Assembly (NCBI RefSeq): GCF_030445035.2 | Contig: NC_080673.1 | Coordinates: 199,204,216-199,268,215 of the forward strand | DNA: 64,000 nucleotides | Source: Dasypus novemcinctus | Taxonomy: Eukaryota > Chordata > Mammalia > Cingulata > Dasypodidae | Direction: 5' to 3' | The notes under the pieces: generated by a model | What the model was told of the DNA's origin: nothing | Database searches by the model: none | What the model saw: only the letters and a program-made list of their open reading frames with translations | Translations under genes and position numbers: made by a program | Shown here: piece by piece, positions 45,421 through 57,324 of the stretch | How the letters are laid out: each line of letters starts with the position of its first letter | How positions within the stretch are numbered: the stretch's first letter is position 1

Positions 45421-46104
45421 GTGCTTGAAGTGGGCCCTTTGAATGTCGGCCCCCATCCTTCTCTAAACAGAACAAATCAAAACAAAAAACTTTCCCTTCT
45501 GCACCTGGCATTTAGGCTAAACACTATTATTTCCTTCAGCTCTTGCCCCCTCATTGGTGAAGTTCAGTACACAAGCAAATGTGCTTTGGCAAGGCAGAAT
45601 GTTTTTTCAGCTGAAATGATGGTGGTTCAATTAGCTTAGCAGTTTGCACAGAAAATTCATTCAAAACACCGAAAAGCAAACATTGGCAAAATGAAAAGTT
45701 ATTTCCTAGCTTGCTCTGAAGATAATTTAAATACTGACACTCAACAGAAAAAGAGCTATGAGAGGGTGTCTTGGTCCAATTGTGGTAGAAGGAACCTCAG
45801 ATTGAATGAATGCATTTAGAAGCAAGTGAATTTCCTACACAGATTGTTCCTACTTACCAAGATGCAACATTCTGAGTCCTGGGCATCCCTTACTTATGGC
45901 TTATTCCCCTATTTAATATTTATCTTATTGTTCCTTTCTTTCTGTTAAATGGTTTATTATAGCACTGCCCTTTATTAGACTGTGAATCAACTCAAGGTAG
46001 ACATACCTGATACCCAAGATGGTAAAGAGCATTTAATTAGGCGATCAGAAAGAAAGCAGGAATTCAGCTTGTGGGTGATTCAAGCTCTGACCAACAAGCC
46101 AGTG
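45421..46104. other. Unassigned intergenic DNA
   Basis: A 96-codon plus-strand ORF at 45349-45639 begins in MIR-like sequence and is taken as chance. Confidence 0.5.
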
Positions 46105-46270
46105 ACTGGCCTGGAGTCAGAGATCTGGATTTTAGCTGTAGCAACAACACATAGAAAATCATGGTTATTTCTGTGCCTTAGTTTTTCATCTGTGATATGA
46201 GAGCAATGATTCCTAGCCCAGGAAGTGGTGTTGGGAATTGAAGTGAGATACAGCATGTTAAGAGCTTGAC
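46105..46270 (+). mobile_element. MIR SINE remnant
   Basis: ggagtcagagatctggattttagc, tggttatttctgtgccttagtttttcatctgtgatatgagag. Confidence 0.75.
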
Positions 46271-47094
46271 CCTTGAGTATTCCTGGTTTTCCTCCCTCTC
46301 CCCCCAGATAATCAGATTATAGATGTTGGCATCTAAGGGAGTCCATGCCAAAAGGTCAAATCAAAGGAACATTTACCAAACACCCACTATGTGCCAGGCT
46401 CTTTCCTTCACGTTGTCTCCATGTCTCAGTTGTTGCCCTCTGGCCTTTCTAACATTCTTCCTACTGGCTTCTCTTTTCTCAAAATGCCCTCTGCCTTGGC
46501 TTCTATTCTTCCATTCTGAGTCCTGCTCTTCAGGGTCCTGAGTAGACTGAAGAAACTGGGTCCATAAAATATAAGGAGGCTCTCATTCTCATACTCAGGT
46601 TGCTACCAGTGCTGACCCTCCGCTTGTCCTACCCTGAGAGTACAGCGGGCCTCCTAAAATGTGAGCCCAAGCACCTTGTGCTTGTCATGCCTGCTGTCGC
46701 TTGGTTCTCTTCTACCCCTTTGGCCTCCTTCTCAATCTCCTTTTCTGGATATTTTGACTCTGTCAACCAAGAAATGCCACCATCACCTATGTTTGGTAGG
46801 AGCAGAAACAAGGAGTCCAGTTTAAATGGAGAATGTTAACATTTTTGCAAATGAGGATATTCACAGAAATTTGCACTTGTTTGTAATGATAGCACTCTTG
46901 AAAATTGTGATTGAGTAGTTTTAATACTATGAGCTCAACGAAAACAAGAGCTAAAGCTTCTCCAAAGCATTAACCTTAACCCCAGTACAGTGAGTGCATG
47001 CTCAGGAGATGCTCCTTGAATGTGTGAAAGCAGTTGCACAGCTTCTAAGGGGACTGACTGGGATTTACACTCTCCTGCCTGGCATAGGCAGAAA
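46271..47094. other. Unassigned intergenic DNA
   Basis: A short reverse L2/MIR-like motif (cccactatgtgccaggc) lies at 46383-46399. Nothing else recognised. Confidence 0.45.
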
Positions 47095-47240
47095 AGAGCA
47101 TTCTAGAGGGAACACTGGACGAGAAATCACAAGAGCCAAGTTCTGATCCTGCTCCCAATTCCTAGTTTTTGCATCTGTAAAATGGGAAACTAATTCCTGT
47201 CCTCACATTCCCAATGCTCATTATTGCTGCTGTGAAACAT
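47095..47240 (+). mobile_element. MIR SINE remnant
   Basis: agagccaagttctgatcctgctccc...ctagtttttgcatctgtaaaatggg. Confidence 0.75.
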
Positions 47241-47849
47241 CCTAAGCCATTGTTTCTCACTGGCTACACGCTGAGGGAAAGAGAAGGACTTAAGGAAAGA
47301 CGCAAACCTGCTCATTGGATGACATGAGCCACACCGTTTTACACAATATCTAGCACTTGAACCCCCCTATACCAGCAGACTCTGGGCAAGAGGGGTAGGG
47401 AGCCAGGATGCCAGGCTTTGGAATCAGGCCAAAGCTTTTCTCTGCAGCCAGTTTCACTCCTCCTGCCTTCTTTTCCAGTGGTGTGTGTAATATCAGCACA
47501 CAGTGAGATGCAATTAAAATGTGTGTTGTGGAGCATGAGTATCTTTACATTCTAATTACAGGTTAATGGAATAGACCCAGAGAGATCTCTTAATTAATCT
47601 TGGAAGGAAATGCATATGCTTAACGATCCTTCAATAAAGGAGCAGAGCTCCCTCCAAGAGGATTGCACTGAAAGAAGGTTAAATTCAGGTAGGAGATTCT
47701 GTTCTGAATGAATATGTATCCTTGGCATTATTTTCACCAAAAATTAGGGTCCACTAAGTATATGTTCAACTCCAATTCATGACTGCAGGTTTTGGAAAAG
47801 TCATCATCTATCCTACTCCAAATGCACAGTTTTACTTTTGATATTTGTT
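47241..47849. other. Unique intergenic DNA with AT-core motifs
   Basis: No repeat recognised. 47500-47690 has several TAAT/ATTA cores (gcaattaaaatg, tctaattacagg, tcttaattaatc) and gcatatgc. These fit homeodomain-type binding but are common in AT-rich DNA. Confidence 0.35.
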
Positions 47850-47960
47850 TTATCATTCACTTATTCATTCGTTCATTCAGCATGTAATTACTGAGGACAT
47901 TCAACTTACCACTATGTCTCAGCAGCCAATTATAAGTCAGAGTCAACTGAATCCCTGATT
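47850..47960 (-). mobile_element. L2 3'-end remnant
   Basis: tcattcacttattcattcgttcattcag followed by aattactgaggac is the reverse-complement L2 terminus with tgaatga-type repeats. Confidence 0.6.
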
Positions 47961-48233
47961 GTGACTCACCTAGACTAGTACAATCACTTCCTAAACAATT
48001 CCTCTTATTAAAACTCTCTGGGTTCTAATCTGGACATCACAATGCAGGGAAAGTGACCTTTCCAAAACTTTGACATAATCATCATATCTCCCAATTTAAG
48101 AACATGGGGAGGTCTCCACTTTGTAGAGCATGAATTCAAAACTCCACACAGCTTTCAAGACTCTGTAATCACCAACTGCTTGAGCACATGCTTTCCCATC
48201 TTATCTCTATTCCTTTCCTCTCACAGAAAGTTG
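47961..48233 (+). mobile_element. L2 remnant, 5' part of a split copy
   Basis: 'cacaatgcagggaaagtgacctttccaaaac...acatggggaggtctccactttg...ctttcaagactctgtaatc' gives L2 order. It continues at 48426 after a MER20 insertion. Confidence 0.65.
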
Positions 48234-48425
48234 TGTTTCTCAAATTATGGATCTGTGGATTGTGTGCCACCCATATTGGAGTCCCCAGGCTGCTTAATAA
48301 AAAGATGAACCCCTTGCCTCTGGGCCAGATGGACTGAATCTGAATCTCTAGAGGTAAAAACCTGAAGCTGCCTTTTCATCAACTGCTCCAGGTAATTCTG
48401 ATGCCACTATAGATAAGAAACTGTG
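48234..48425. mobile_element. MER20-like hAT remnant inside L2
   Basis: gtttctcaaattatggatctg, ccaggctgcttaataaaaag, cctctgggcc, ctgaatctgaatctctagagg, caggtaattctgatgcc. L2 text lies on both sides. Confidence 0.7.
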
Positions 48426-48740
48426 CTCCAGGAATACAAAGTGTTCAGTGACATTCTGAACACCCTGTTCAGTTTCCTCCTCCAGGCATCTGCTTGTACT
48501 GTCTTCTGTGTTTGGATCCCCCTGCCCACTGCTCTTCTCAGCAACTCCTCTCCTCTTACAAGTCTCTATTCAGATGTCATCCCTTTGGGAACTATCTGCT
48601 CCACTCAACTCAGTGCTCACAGCGGGGGGTCACTCTTTACTTTGGAACCCCTCACCCTTTGCCTCCCCACCTCCATTTATAGCACTGTGTGTTTTATTGA
48701 AGAGATTCCATTTTCCTCGCCACATCCTCAATTAATTTCT
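48426..48740 (+). mobile_element. L2 remnant, 3' part of a split copy
   Basis: gcatctgcttgtactgtcttctgtgtttgg, caagtctctattcagatgtcatccc and the late 'cacctccatttatagcactgtgtg' follow the L2 3' region. The 138-codon ORF at 48423-48839 lies mostly within it. Confidence 0.7.
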
Positions 48741-49059
48741 TCCAGAGAAAAATGGATTTATTTGTCCCAATACTTTCAGTTTAGAGTGCTGTGCTTGTGT
48801 TTTTCACCAATTCTAGGATATCAATGTTTCTCAAATTAGGATAATAATAAATATGAGATGGGATTAGAAAGAAGCTATGTCTGAAATTCAATTCTACCAC
48901 CATGTTTTAGATTATGTAAGACTCAATTTCCTCATAAAAATTAGATTAACTTTACCTACTTTTGGAAGAATGATTTGATTAATGATCTAATTCTTCACCC
49001 TTCTGGTATCTAAGCCCCTTGCCATTTGACTCTGAAGTTCCTCATTAAAGAAGAATAGA
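48741..49059. other. Unassigned intergenic DNA
   Basis: No gene or repeat recognised. Confidence 0.5.
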
Positions 49060-49119
49060 TTAGTTTATAAACATAATCTTTCTCTTTTGGGGTTTCATAA
49101 ATAATATCAAACTGCCACA
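49060..49119 (-). mobile_element. MaLR-like LTR, 5'-terminal scrap
   Basis: tagtttataaacataatc...ttcataaataatatcaaactgccaca matches the right end of the LTR at 35253-35810. Confidence 0.7.
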
Positions 49120-49221
49120 GTTACCATCAATATCTTAGAATCTTCAATAAATGTATTTTTTATTGCAAATATTGACATAACTCCAGGTTATTCTCTATGA
49201 AGCCCTCTTTTGGTGTTTGGT

Positions 49222-49652
49222 TCCTTGGTTCTTGTGATGATTAAGTTCATGTGTCAACTTGGATGGGTGACCAGTTGTTTGGCCAAGAAAGCACTAGCCT
49301 GATGGTTTATGTGATGATATTTCGTGGATTTAACCCATCAGTAGTCTGATTACATCTACGACTGATTATGTCAAAAACGAACTGAAGAGATTGCCTTCAA
49401 CAATGAGAGAACACTCACCTAATCAGTTGGAGGCTAAAGGGCAAACTGAGTATTGTAGCAGTCAGAAAGAAGAATTTCCATCTCTGCTTCAGCTAGCCAG
49501 CCTTCCTGAGGGAATCCATCAAAACTTCCATCAGAGTTCCCAGCTTGAGTCCTGCCCTATGGAATTCTGACTTGCCAATCCCCACAGTCGTATGAGCTAA
49601 TTTCTAAATTAATCTCATAATATTTACATATTCCCTGGAGAGCCCTGACTAA
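49222..49652 (+). mobile_element. Mammalian-wide interspersed repeat of the 'gtgtcaacttg' type
   Basis: Starts gattaagttcatgtgtcaacttggatggg and ends ccctggagagccctgactaatata, with cacctaatcagttggaggct and cgtatgagctaatttc between. This layout belongs to a common old repeat (LTR or MER class) that I do not name with certainty. Confidence 0.6.
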
Positions 49653-49819
49653 TATAATTCTGCTTCTTCCTCTTGGCCCATGACATAAATTAGACCCTCA
49701 TTTTCCATCCACTTTTGATCAAGAGAAAAAGAGACTACATTTTGAGTACTCACGTGAAATTTTAATAGAATTTACAAATCAATAGGTTCTTCATATCATA
49801 TGCTGGAAGGACTCATCAC

Positions 49820-49900
49820 TAATTCAACAAACGTTTGTTGAGTGACTGCTATGTTTCAGCATGCTGTGGCTATAGACGCACAAGACAGAGTCCCTTCCAC
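49820..49900 (-). mobile_element. L2 3'-end remnant
   Basis: aattcaacaaacgtttgttgagtgactgctatgtttcagc is reverse-complement L2 end. Confidence 0.7.
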
Positions 49901-50439
49901 TTGGAGCAAACTGATGACTCTACTCAATCATTCAACTATTTCTTAACTCATTCATTAATTCAGTAAATGGTGTAGAGCATCTTTAAATACTGGGACTATG
50001 GTAAATACACAACAATTTTTTAAGAGAATGGTCAAGAAATTCCTATTTTTATGTAAAACTTTCAGATTTTTTAACATTAACATCAAATTTTTTTTTAATT
50101 TAATTATTAAAACTTTCTATGGGTCAAACAGAAAAATATCAAGGGCCACTATTTAAAATGCCACTTTTTAGCCTACATTGAAATTATCTGCATGTGTTTT
50201 ATCTCCCCTTTAGTCTCTGAACTCACCTGCAATGAGATCAGTGGATTCATCTTGGTGTCTCCCAGGTATTCTGCACTGGGCTTTCAAGTTGAAGTGCTCT
50301 ATACATCTTTATGAAATGAATGGTGAGACATAGTCTTTGTATTCAAAGAATTACAAAGTGATTGCAGAGATAAGACAGAGTGCATAAGTAACCATTATAA
50401 GTTAATAACAATGGTTAATGCAACAGCAATAATTGCTGA
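49901..50439. other. Unassigned intergenic DNA
   Basis: A weak L2-like plus-strand piece may lie at 50220-50330. No gene. Confidence 0.45.
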
Positions 50440-50560
50440 CAATTGAGTGCCTACTAAGTACTAGTCTTTGTACTAAGTCTGGACAAGATGCTGCCTGATT
50501 CAATCATCACAGCATTTCTGCACAATGCTGTAACCCAAATATCAGCAACCTGACTATTCC
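50440..50560 (+). mobile_element. MIR-family remnant
   Basis: gagtgcctactaagtactagtctttgtac...gattcaatcatcacagcatttctgcaca resembles a MIR 3' half. Confidence 0.45.
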
Positions 50561-51014
50561 TAATGTGCTCATTTTGTCAGATCACTTATCTTAAAAATGT
50601 ATATTTAAAATGACTTAAACCTCATTCTCCATAAAGTAGAGAAACCACCATCTACCACACTGAAAAATGTCTCCAAGGATCATGATTGGGCCTTCATTTC
50701 CTATTCAATTCTTGCTCCAATTTCCTGCCTCTGATGGATTCTAGCTTTCATTTGTTTCTTATCTCCCACAGTTAATTTAAATTCTCATACAACTCAAATA
50801 TCAAAGACAGCTTGATCTCCTTTGGTTCTCCAAAGCAACCACAAAGACAATGTTTCTGTGGGTAGTAAATTTTACTGTAGATTTGGAATTAACAAATGAA
50901 GACACACACACACACACAAAAGAGAAATTCATAAAAGATTATTCAGACATACTTTTCTTAAAGCCTCTTTCCCTTGCTGAATATTGGGGAAATCTCACTG
51001 GCTTCTTTTTCTTC
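50561..51014. other. Unassigned intergenic DNA with a short CA run
   Basis: Short CA repeat (about 8 units) at 50902-50918. Nothing else recognised. Confidence 0.5.
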
Positions 51015-51019
51015 ATTAC

Positions 51020-51667
51020 CTTATTAGTCAGCCAAAGGGGTGCTGATGCAAAATGCCAGAATTCTGTTGCCTTTTATAAAGGGTATTTATTTGGGGTGGA
51101 AGCTTACAGTCACAAGGCCATAAAGCATAAGTTACTTCTCTTACAAAAGTCTGTTCCCACATGTTGGAGCAAGATGGCTGCTGATGTTCAGCCTTCCTTT
51201 TCCTCTTACGGCTCTGTGGTCCCACCTTCTTTCAGTCTCAATTGTAGGCTGAGATAAGTTTCATCTCTCTCCCAGAGAGCTTGCTTCTCTCCAGGCTCAG
51301 CTGCTCTCTTCTCTCCACAAGATTAGCTGTTAACTCGCAGGCAAAAAGCTTGTCTCTCATCCTGGGCCCTTAGCCATGTCTAATGGAACATTCTCTCTTT
51401 CCTCACCTATCTGCTTCTCCTGTGTATTTACTTCCTGGGCTCCAGGATCAAAACTCCAACTTCCCTTCTCTGTGGTGTGATTTTTCTGTGAGTCCCCATC
51501 CACCAAGGAGGCAGGGACTCAACATCTTACTGATGTGACCCAATCAAAGCCTTAATCATTATTAAACTAAATCCAATATAGTCTAATATTCTCAGAGGAA
51601 AAGGCCAGTTCACAAACATAATCCAATATCTATTTTTGGAATTCATAAACAATATCAAACCACTATA
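51020..51667 (-). mobile_element. Solo MaLR-like LTR, longer variant
   Basis: Parallel to 35253-35810: cttattagtcagcc at the left, gctgatgcaaaatgccag, ataaagggtatttatttgggg, then tcataaacaatatcaaaccac at the right. An exact 5-bp repeat (attac) occurs at 51015-51019 and 51668-51672. At 648 bp it is ~90 bp longer than the 35253 copy, from a longer C/T-rich middle. Confidence 0.88.
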
Positions 51668-51672
51668 ATTAC

Positions 51673-52255
51673 TTTCTACTAAGATGCTCAGGCCCCTCTC
51701 TCTTGAGACCATCTCAGATAGCTTAGGCTCTATCACCTCTACTGTATCATCTCCACCACTACTCCCAGCGTCTTCGACTGCCCTCAAGGACTCCTAATTC
51801 CTCTGAAATTTATCACAGAACATTGCTTCTTTTGACCTTGCTTTCCTCTCTTGCATTTACCCTGGGGGAAAGGAGATTGTCATCTTTCAAACCCAACTGG
51901 GCCTATCAGAGGATATTTGAAAACAGAGCCAACTAACCTTCACATTCTTGACCCTGAGAAGGTCAAGCAAGCTATATAGGCAGATGGGGGCCAAGCAGCA
52001 TTTTTCCTCTTTAATAGATTTTTGTTTTGCTTTTGTTTGTTCATTAGTAAGATGGAGAAAATGAAACTCAGAAGGACTGGATTATTTTCCTATGTTCCTT
52101 CTGTTATTAAATAGCCAGTCTGGACTGATGACCTTCACAGATCATGCCCCTCCCACCACAGCTCAGTTTCCCACAAACATTAAAAGATCCAGTAGAGAAG
52201 CAGATCACCACTTACTGACTCAAGCAGGGACAGTGTCAAGAGGCAAATGCAGGCA
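51673..52255. other. Unassigned intergenic DNA
   Basis: No gene or repeat recognised. Confidence 0.5.
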
Positions 52256-52540
52256 AAGTGGCCCCAAAAGACAATTTGAGTTTTGAGGGTCGATTTGGAA
52301 AATTCAGGCAGAAAGGCCATTCCAGGTTCAGACAATGGCAGGAGTAAAGGCAGGAAGGTGAGAAATTAGAAGGCTTATTTGGGGGAACAGTGAACAAAAC
52401 AGATCTGGCTGGGGCACAGAGCTCAGTCGGGAATAGAATAGGCTGAGCAAGAGAAAGGTAGAATGGACATGACAATGGAAAGTCTTAAATGCCAGGATAA
52501 GAACTGCAGTGGAAGCACTTTGTGACAAAGTGAACAGAGG
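52256..52540 (-). mobile_element. L2 remnant
   Basis: Reverse-complement L2 3' region: caggcagaaaggccattccagg, gcaggagtaaaggcaggaagg, tggctggggcacagagc, aatggaaagtcttaaatgccagg. Confidence 0.7.
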
Positions 52541-52869
52541 TAGCAATAGTAGTCAAGTCTTAAGTGCCCTACAGTCCTGTCTTAGCCCGCTAACTACAGT
52601 CCCCAGAAGAAATGAAATGAAAAGCCTTAATTGTGCAGGAATCAAGATTATGACAAAGACATAATTCATAATTTGCAGCCTTTCTGGCATATTAAGTAAT
52701 CTGCAAAGCATATCAATTTGAAGGATGTTTTTCAATGTGAAAGATATTTAGAAAAGTTTTTTTTTTTTTGGTCTCATGCTTTCAAAAATCTCTGTGTGGA
52801 TGTTAGTGACTATTATCATGAGGAAGACACTACTGAGAAGGAACTGCTTAGAAATAGGTGAGAGTCCAT
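52541..52869. other. Unassigned intergenic DNA
   Basis: A T run at 52760-52770. No gene or repeat recognised. Confidence 0.5.
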
Positions 52870-53533
52870 TGTGCTTGGTTGACCTAATATTCCTCCCTTC
52901 TGCAAGTTGCTATCTAAACTCTGCAGTTGCAGCTTCTTTCCTGAGCTTGACACTTCAATCCCTGGGAGGTGTTCTCTTCTCCTTAAAATCCTTTGTGACT
53001 TCCTGTTTCCCTTAGAAGATAAAACTTGTGAAGCAGACAGAAGCAGAATGTGTAGGTTCTTCCAGGCCATGGAAGGTGTATCGGCCTCCCTCCTGTTCTT
53101 TGTGCCCTTAACGCTCTCTCCTTCAGCCAGATCTCATTTGTGTCTATCGGCTTCTCAGGTATACCCTGTGCTCTCCCCCTTATGAATTTTTGCACAGGCT
53201 GATCCCTCTGCTAAAAACGTTCTTCCCCCTCTCTTCTTTCCCATTCATTTCCTACTTATTTTCTAGGTCCAGTTACAAGGCTGCTTCCCTGGGAAACCAC
53301 TTTGTGGGGTTTGGATCTATGAAGACCCACTTGAAAACAATCAAGCAGCAGCTGAACATATATATCTGGTGTCACAAGGCCCTCATGCACACACATCTTC
53401 ACCTGATTCCTTACAGCTCCTGAGTCATCTAAAAGTGTTACCTTTTACTTGCTGCAAACCATCCTTACTCATACCCTATATGGACTGCTTTGGCTCTTTC
53501 TCCTCTGATTCCCTTAACTTTGACCACTTAGGT
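52870..53533 (+). mobile_element. L2 remnant, 5' part of a split copy
   Basis: L2 3' region in order: ttgtgacttcctgtttccc, ttccaggccatggaagg, tttgcacaggctgatccctctgctaaaaacgttcttccccc, then ggtccagttacaaggctgcttccctgg. It continues at 54027 after an MLT1 insertion. Confidence 0.75.
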
Positions 53534-53538
53534 CACAC

Positions 53539-54021
53539 TGTGGTAGATAGAATAATGGATGCCTAAAAATGTCCACATTGTAATCCTCAGAACCTATGAA
53601 TGTGTTATCTTACATGACAAAAGAGACTTTGCAGAAGTGATTAAAGATATGAGATGGGGAGAAATGGATTAGCCAGATGGGTGAAAGAAGAGAGATGGTC
53701 AGAAAAAAAGGAGTGTGACAACAGAAGCAGAAAAAGTTGATGAGACAATGAAAGCAGAAGTTGGAGTGATATGCTTTGAAGACACAGGAAGGGGCCACTA
53801 GCCAAGGAATGCAGGCTGCCTCTGAAGCTGCAAAAGGCAGAGTAATAAATTTTCTCCTAGAGCCTCCAAAAGGAACCAGCCAAATAAATACCTTGAATTG
53901 ATCCCATGGGGCTCATTTTGAAGTTCTGACTTCTATAACTGTAAGGTAATAAAGTTGCGTTGTTTGAAAGTCTCTAAATTTGCGGTAATATGTCACAGCA
54001 GCAATAGAAAACAAATATGTA
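53539..54021 (+). mobile_element. MLT1-type MaLR LTR inside L2
   Basis: TGTGGTAGATAGAATAATGG, cccacatt...aatcctcagaacctatgaatg, gagactttgcagaagtgatt, gaagacacaggaaggggcc and the end ataaagttgcgttgtttgaaa...agaaaacaaatatgta. Flanking cacac (53534-53538) and caccc (54022-54026) fit a decayed 5-bp duplication. Confidence 0.85.
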
Positions 54022-54026
54022 CACCC

Positions 54027-54185
54027 TTGCCTCATTGTACTATAACGTCATTTCCCCACCCCTAAGCTGCCATCTTCTCAAGGAGGACCCTGCCTTACTC
54101 ATCTTTACATTCTCAGTTGTGACACAAAGTAAACACAATTTGTTTGTTTGCTTTTTAACTGATTGCATGAATGAACGAATGATTC
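54027..54185 (+). mobile_element. L2 3' end, continuation
   Basis: aaggaggaccctgccttactcatctttacattctcag followed by the terminal tgcatgaatgaacgaatga repeats. Confidence 0.75.
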
Positions 54186-55234
54186 TACCAAATTTACTTA
54201 CACTATAGACCTTTTCAGTTTGCTTAACTTTTAAAACACATTTTGTTGCAGGTATTTTATTAAAACATAAAATCCGTACAGAGAAGTGCACATGTCATCA
54301 GTGGGCAGCTAGATGAATTTTCAGAGTGAATTCACCTGGGCAACAAACACACAACTCAGAAATAGACTGCTTACAGAATCTCCCAAAGCCCCCTCCCTGC
54401 CCCCTTCCACTCACTACCCACTCCCCCACTCTCACAACTTCCACCAGAATGTGCTTGCTTCTAAATAATGCTCAGTTCTCTGCTGATTCTCCCCAGAGGC
54501 TGCTGTTGTCAACAGTTTCTATTCAATCCTTTCTGAGGCATCTTTTGTATATATGAGTATACTTTTGGCTTTTGAATCACTTCTGCAAAAGGGCTGTGTT
54601 TGTATAACTATCTTTAATTTCTACTCTAAAGAGACAAGACAAAGTTAAGCATTTTGGAAGCTAACACACCCTTAATCCAATTCCCAAGAAAAATGACCTC
54701 ACCCTAGCAGCTAAAGGGCTTACATCCTTTTGCTCATTGGCCTACTGTTCAGCTCTGGGTCATGCCCTCTACCTGATTCACCTGTTCTAAGAGTCAAGAA
54801 AAGGGATTTTAATATGGCTGAAAAAAAGCAGCCCTTAAAGAGGCATATGAGTAATAGCTCCTTGGAGGTGAAGTTGGCACCCAGCTGCTAAAATCTGCCT
54901 TCTGTTTAAAGCCAGAAAAATGACTCGTGATTCACTGGTAGTGTAAGCATGTGCATTGAGTGTCAGATCCCAGCAGCACGTCAGCATTGTCTATTGCTGG
55001 AAAAGGCCAGCTGTAAGTGAAAGCCTCTTTGGGATTGCAATCATGCAAATGTCGTAGCACCTTTTTAGCTGACTCTAGACAAACTGGAGGCAATGTAATT
55101 CTATTGCCCTTCCTGCATAGGAAAAGTGAGCCTCTTTTGTCATTTATACTGATACCTTCCAAATCAACCTCCTCTAGATCTCATTCCACACCCCAGAAAG
55201 GTAGTGGAAAGCAAGGGGCAAAACATGGATATTC
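54186..55234. other. Unique intergenic DNA, possible regulatory element at 54.9-55.1 kb
   Basis: No repeat recognised from 54640 to 55200. Around 54975-55080 lie cattgtctattg (SOX-like half sites), ccagctg (E-box) and atgcaaat (perfect octamer, POU-type) within about 70 bp. This is motif evidence only; function is inferred. Confidence 0.35.
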
Positions 55235-55400
55235 ATGTCAAGAGATGAGTCCAAATCATGTTCTACCATTCAAAAACCCCGTGACCTTGGGCAGTTTACA
55301 TTGTCTCTGAATCCAAATGAACACAGAGGAAGAAAAACGATGACTTACCTCATAGGGTTCTTTAGGAAAAATCACCTGGCACAAAAATAAATGGTAGTTA
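55235..55400 (+). mobile_element. MIR SINE remnant
   Basis: ttctaccattcaaaaaccccgtgaccttgggcagttta...cttacctcatagggttctttagg...cacctggcacaaaa. Confidence 0.8.
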
Positions 55401-55675
55401 TTAGCCCTCAAGGATTTTCTAATAGCAAGTCAAAAATCTAAGTTCACCTATTTCTTCCATAAAATAGTCTCCCTCATTCTAAATTTGTTCTTATTGTTAC
55501 ACCAGTATTCAAGAGACAAAAACAACACTTGAGACTGTCTTTGATTCCTTCCTTCCCTTGACTCCTCATAGCTAATCAACCACCAAGTTCCACCAACCTT
55601 TGCCTCAGTATCTCTCATCACCAGTTCCTCTGCTCTTGTCCAGGCTCAGACATGCCACTGTCTTTCTTTTTAGCC

Positions 55676-55869
55676 CATTGGTTCTCAAATGAGGTTATTT
55701 TACACCCCAGTGGACATTTGGCAATGTTGGGAACTAATTTTGGTTATCAAAGCTGGTAAGCTACTTAAAAGTGTCGAGTGTATAGATGGTGCTAAACATC
55801 CTAGAATGCTCAGGTCAGTCCCTGCCACAAAGAATGCTGCAGCCCAAATGTCCATAGTTGAGACATGTG
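55676..55869 (+). mobile_element. MER5A-type hAT remnant
   Basis: cattggttctcaa at the start, ccccagtggacatttggcaatgttggga, ggtgctaaacatcctagaatgctcagg, cacaaagaatgctgcagcccaaatgtcc and a near-complementary end. Confidence 0.88.
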
Positions 55870-57191
55870 AGGTTGGGAAAGTCTCACTCTTTCTTTCTTC
55901 TAATCTTTCCTCTCTTTCAGTTTATTTCCCTAAAATTTTTTCTCATGGTCTGTAGCTCCCAATTACCCTCTATTCCCTAGAAGAACATACCCAAAGTTAT
56001 GAGCTCACTGTGTTTACCTATGGAAATGGAAGATTAATATTAATACTATTGGCATTCTTAGTAATAGATATGTGCCAAGAACTGCCCTAAGTATTTCACC
56101 TTCATAACCACTCTACTACTAGGATTAAACTCAGATGTTCTTTAAGCTCTGATATTATACGCTGTTTTTATTTAATCTAGCTTGGGACATAGTATGCACC
56201 AGTACACATTTGTTTTACAACAGTGGTTAATGTGAAATGAGCCTAATAAGATTTGTTATGTTGTTGCCTAACAGCATTATTAAATATCTCATATGATTTA
56301 TTTCATTTCATTCCCAGAAACAAGCATTTTTCCCAGTTAACAGGAAGAGAATTCAAGTGTCCAACTTAGTCATGGCCGGTCAGATTCTCATATGTTTTAA
56401 AGCCCTTGAAAGAAAGACAGAAACTAAAACTATACATATAGAAATATAGATAGATTCAAGAATATGTTTTTCTGGGGGTACATCCAGCTTCAAACCACCA
56501 CAAAGGGTGACACTAATTTCTGCCACTTCCCCGGTACGCTCGATTGTTTTGACTCGGGCCAGGGAAGCAGTTTCAGAGACTTCTGCTTGGCCTGTCCCAT
56601 CACTAATGTTTGTAGCCTACATGCTAAGAAACTACTGTGGGAATTGTGGCAACTCCTGAATATGCCTATTCTAATAAAATAATTGAGGACCAGAAAAATG
56701 ACCACCTAGTGTGCACAGATCTGTCACTGGATTTAGGCCACCCCAAGAAAGAGGCATGGCTTGGGTGATGGAGCTCTTTTCAGCTAAGGCAATTTTTACA
56801 GAGGGTTGGAAACTGAGGGTTTTTTCCAGCAGCACTCCTATAGCTATAGGACATTATCCCTTCTTCCTAAAGAGGGTTCTGTGTGGTATATCATAGCATC
56901 CACCACAACTGGACACTTCAATGGCATTAAATTTTACTAAGCCATTGGTTGACAATTTATTTGAACATATGGCAAGTTCATATTCTAGTTAATTAAAACA
57001 TATTCCCTCCCTCCTCAAGTGCCTATAGTCACTCCTAAGCTTTTGTGATTTTGAAGATTCCATGTCCAGAGACAGGGATAATTCAGGAAGTAAAATAAAA
57101 GAATAAATTGAGTATCAAAAATAGTGAGCCCTTATTCTTCTCTCAGGGAATATCCAAGCTAATCATGACATGGTCAATGGAGCAGCAACTG
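55870..57191. other. Unassigned intergenic DNA
   Basis: A weak MIR3-like piece at 56050-56130 (atgtgccaagaactgccctaag). A few CpGs at 56520-56560. No gene. Confidence 0.45.
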
Positions 57192-57318
57192 GTGCATCAC
57201 CTGGGATTTTGTAGAAATGCTGATTTCCAGGTCCCACTCCAGGCCTACTGAATCAGAATTTGCATTTCAACAAGATCTCTAGGCAATTCTTATTCTCATT
57301 AAAATTTGAGAAGTGTTA
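57192..57318. mobile_element. MER20-like hAT remnant
   Basis: ggtgcatcacctgggattttgtagaaatgctgatttccaggtcccactccaggcctactgaatcag. Confidence 0.75.
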
Positions 57319-57324
57319 TATTTG

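Noticed and set aside
48423-48839. 138-codon ORF
   Set aside because: Mostly L2 3'-region sequence.
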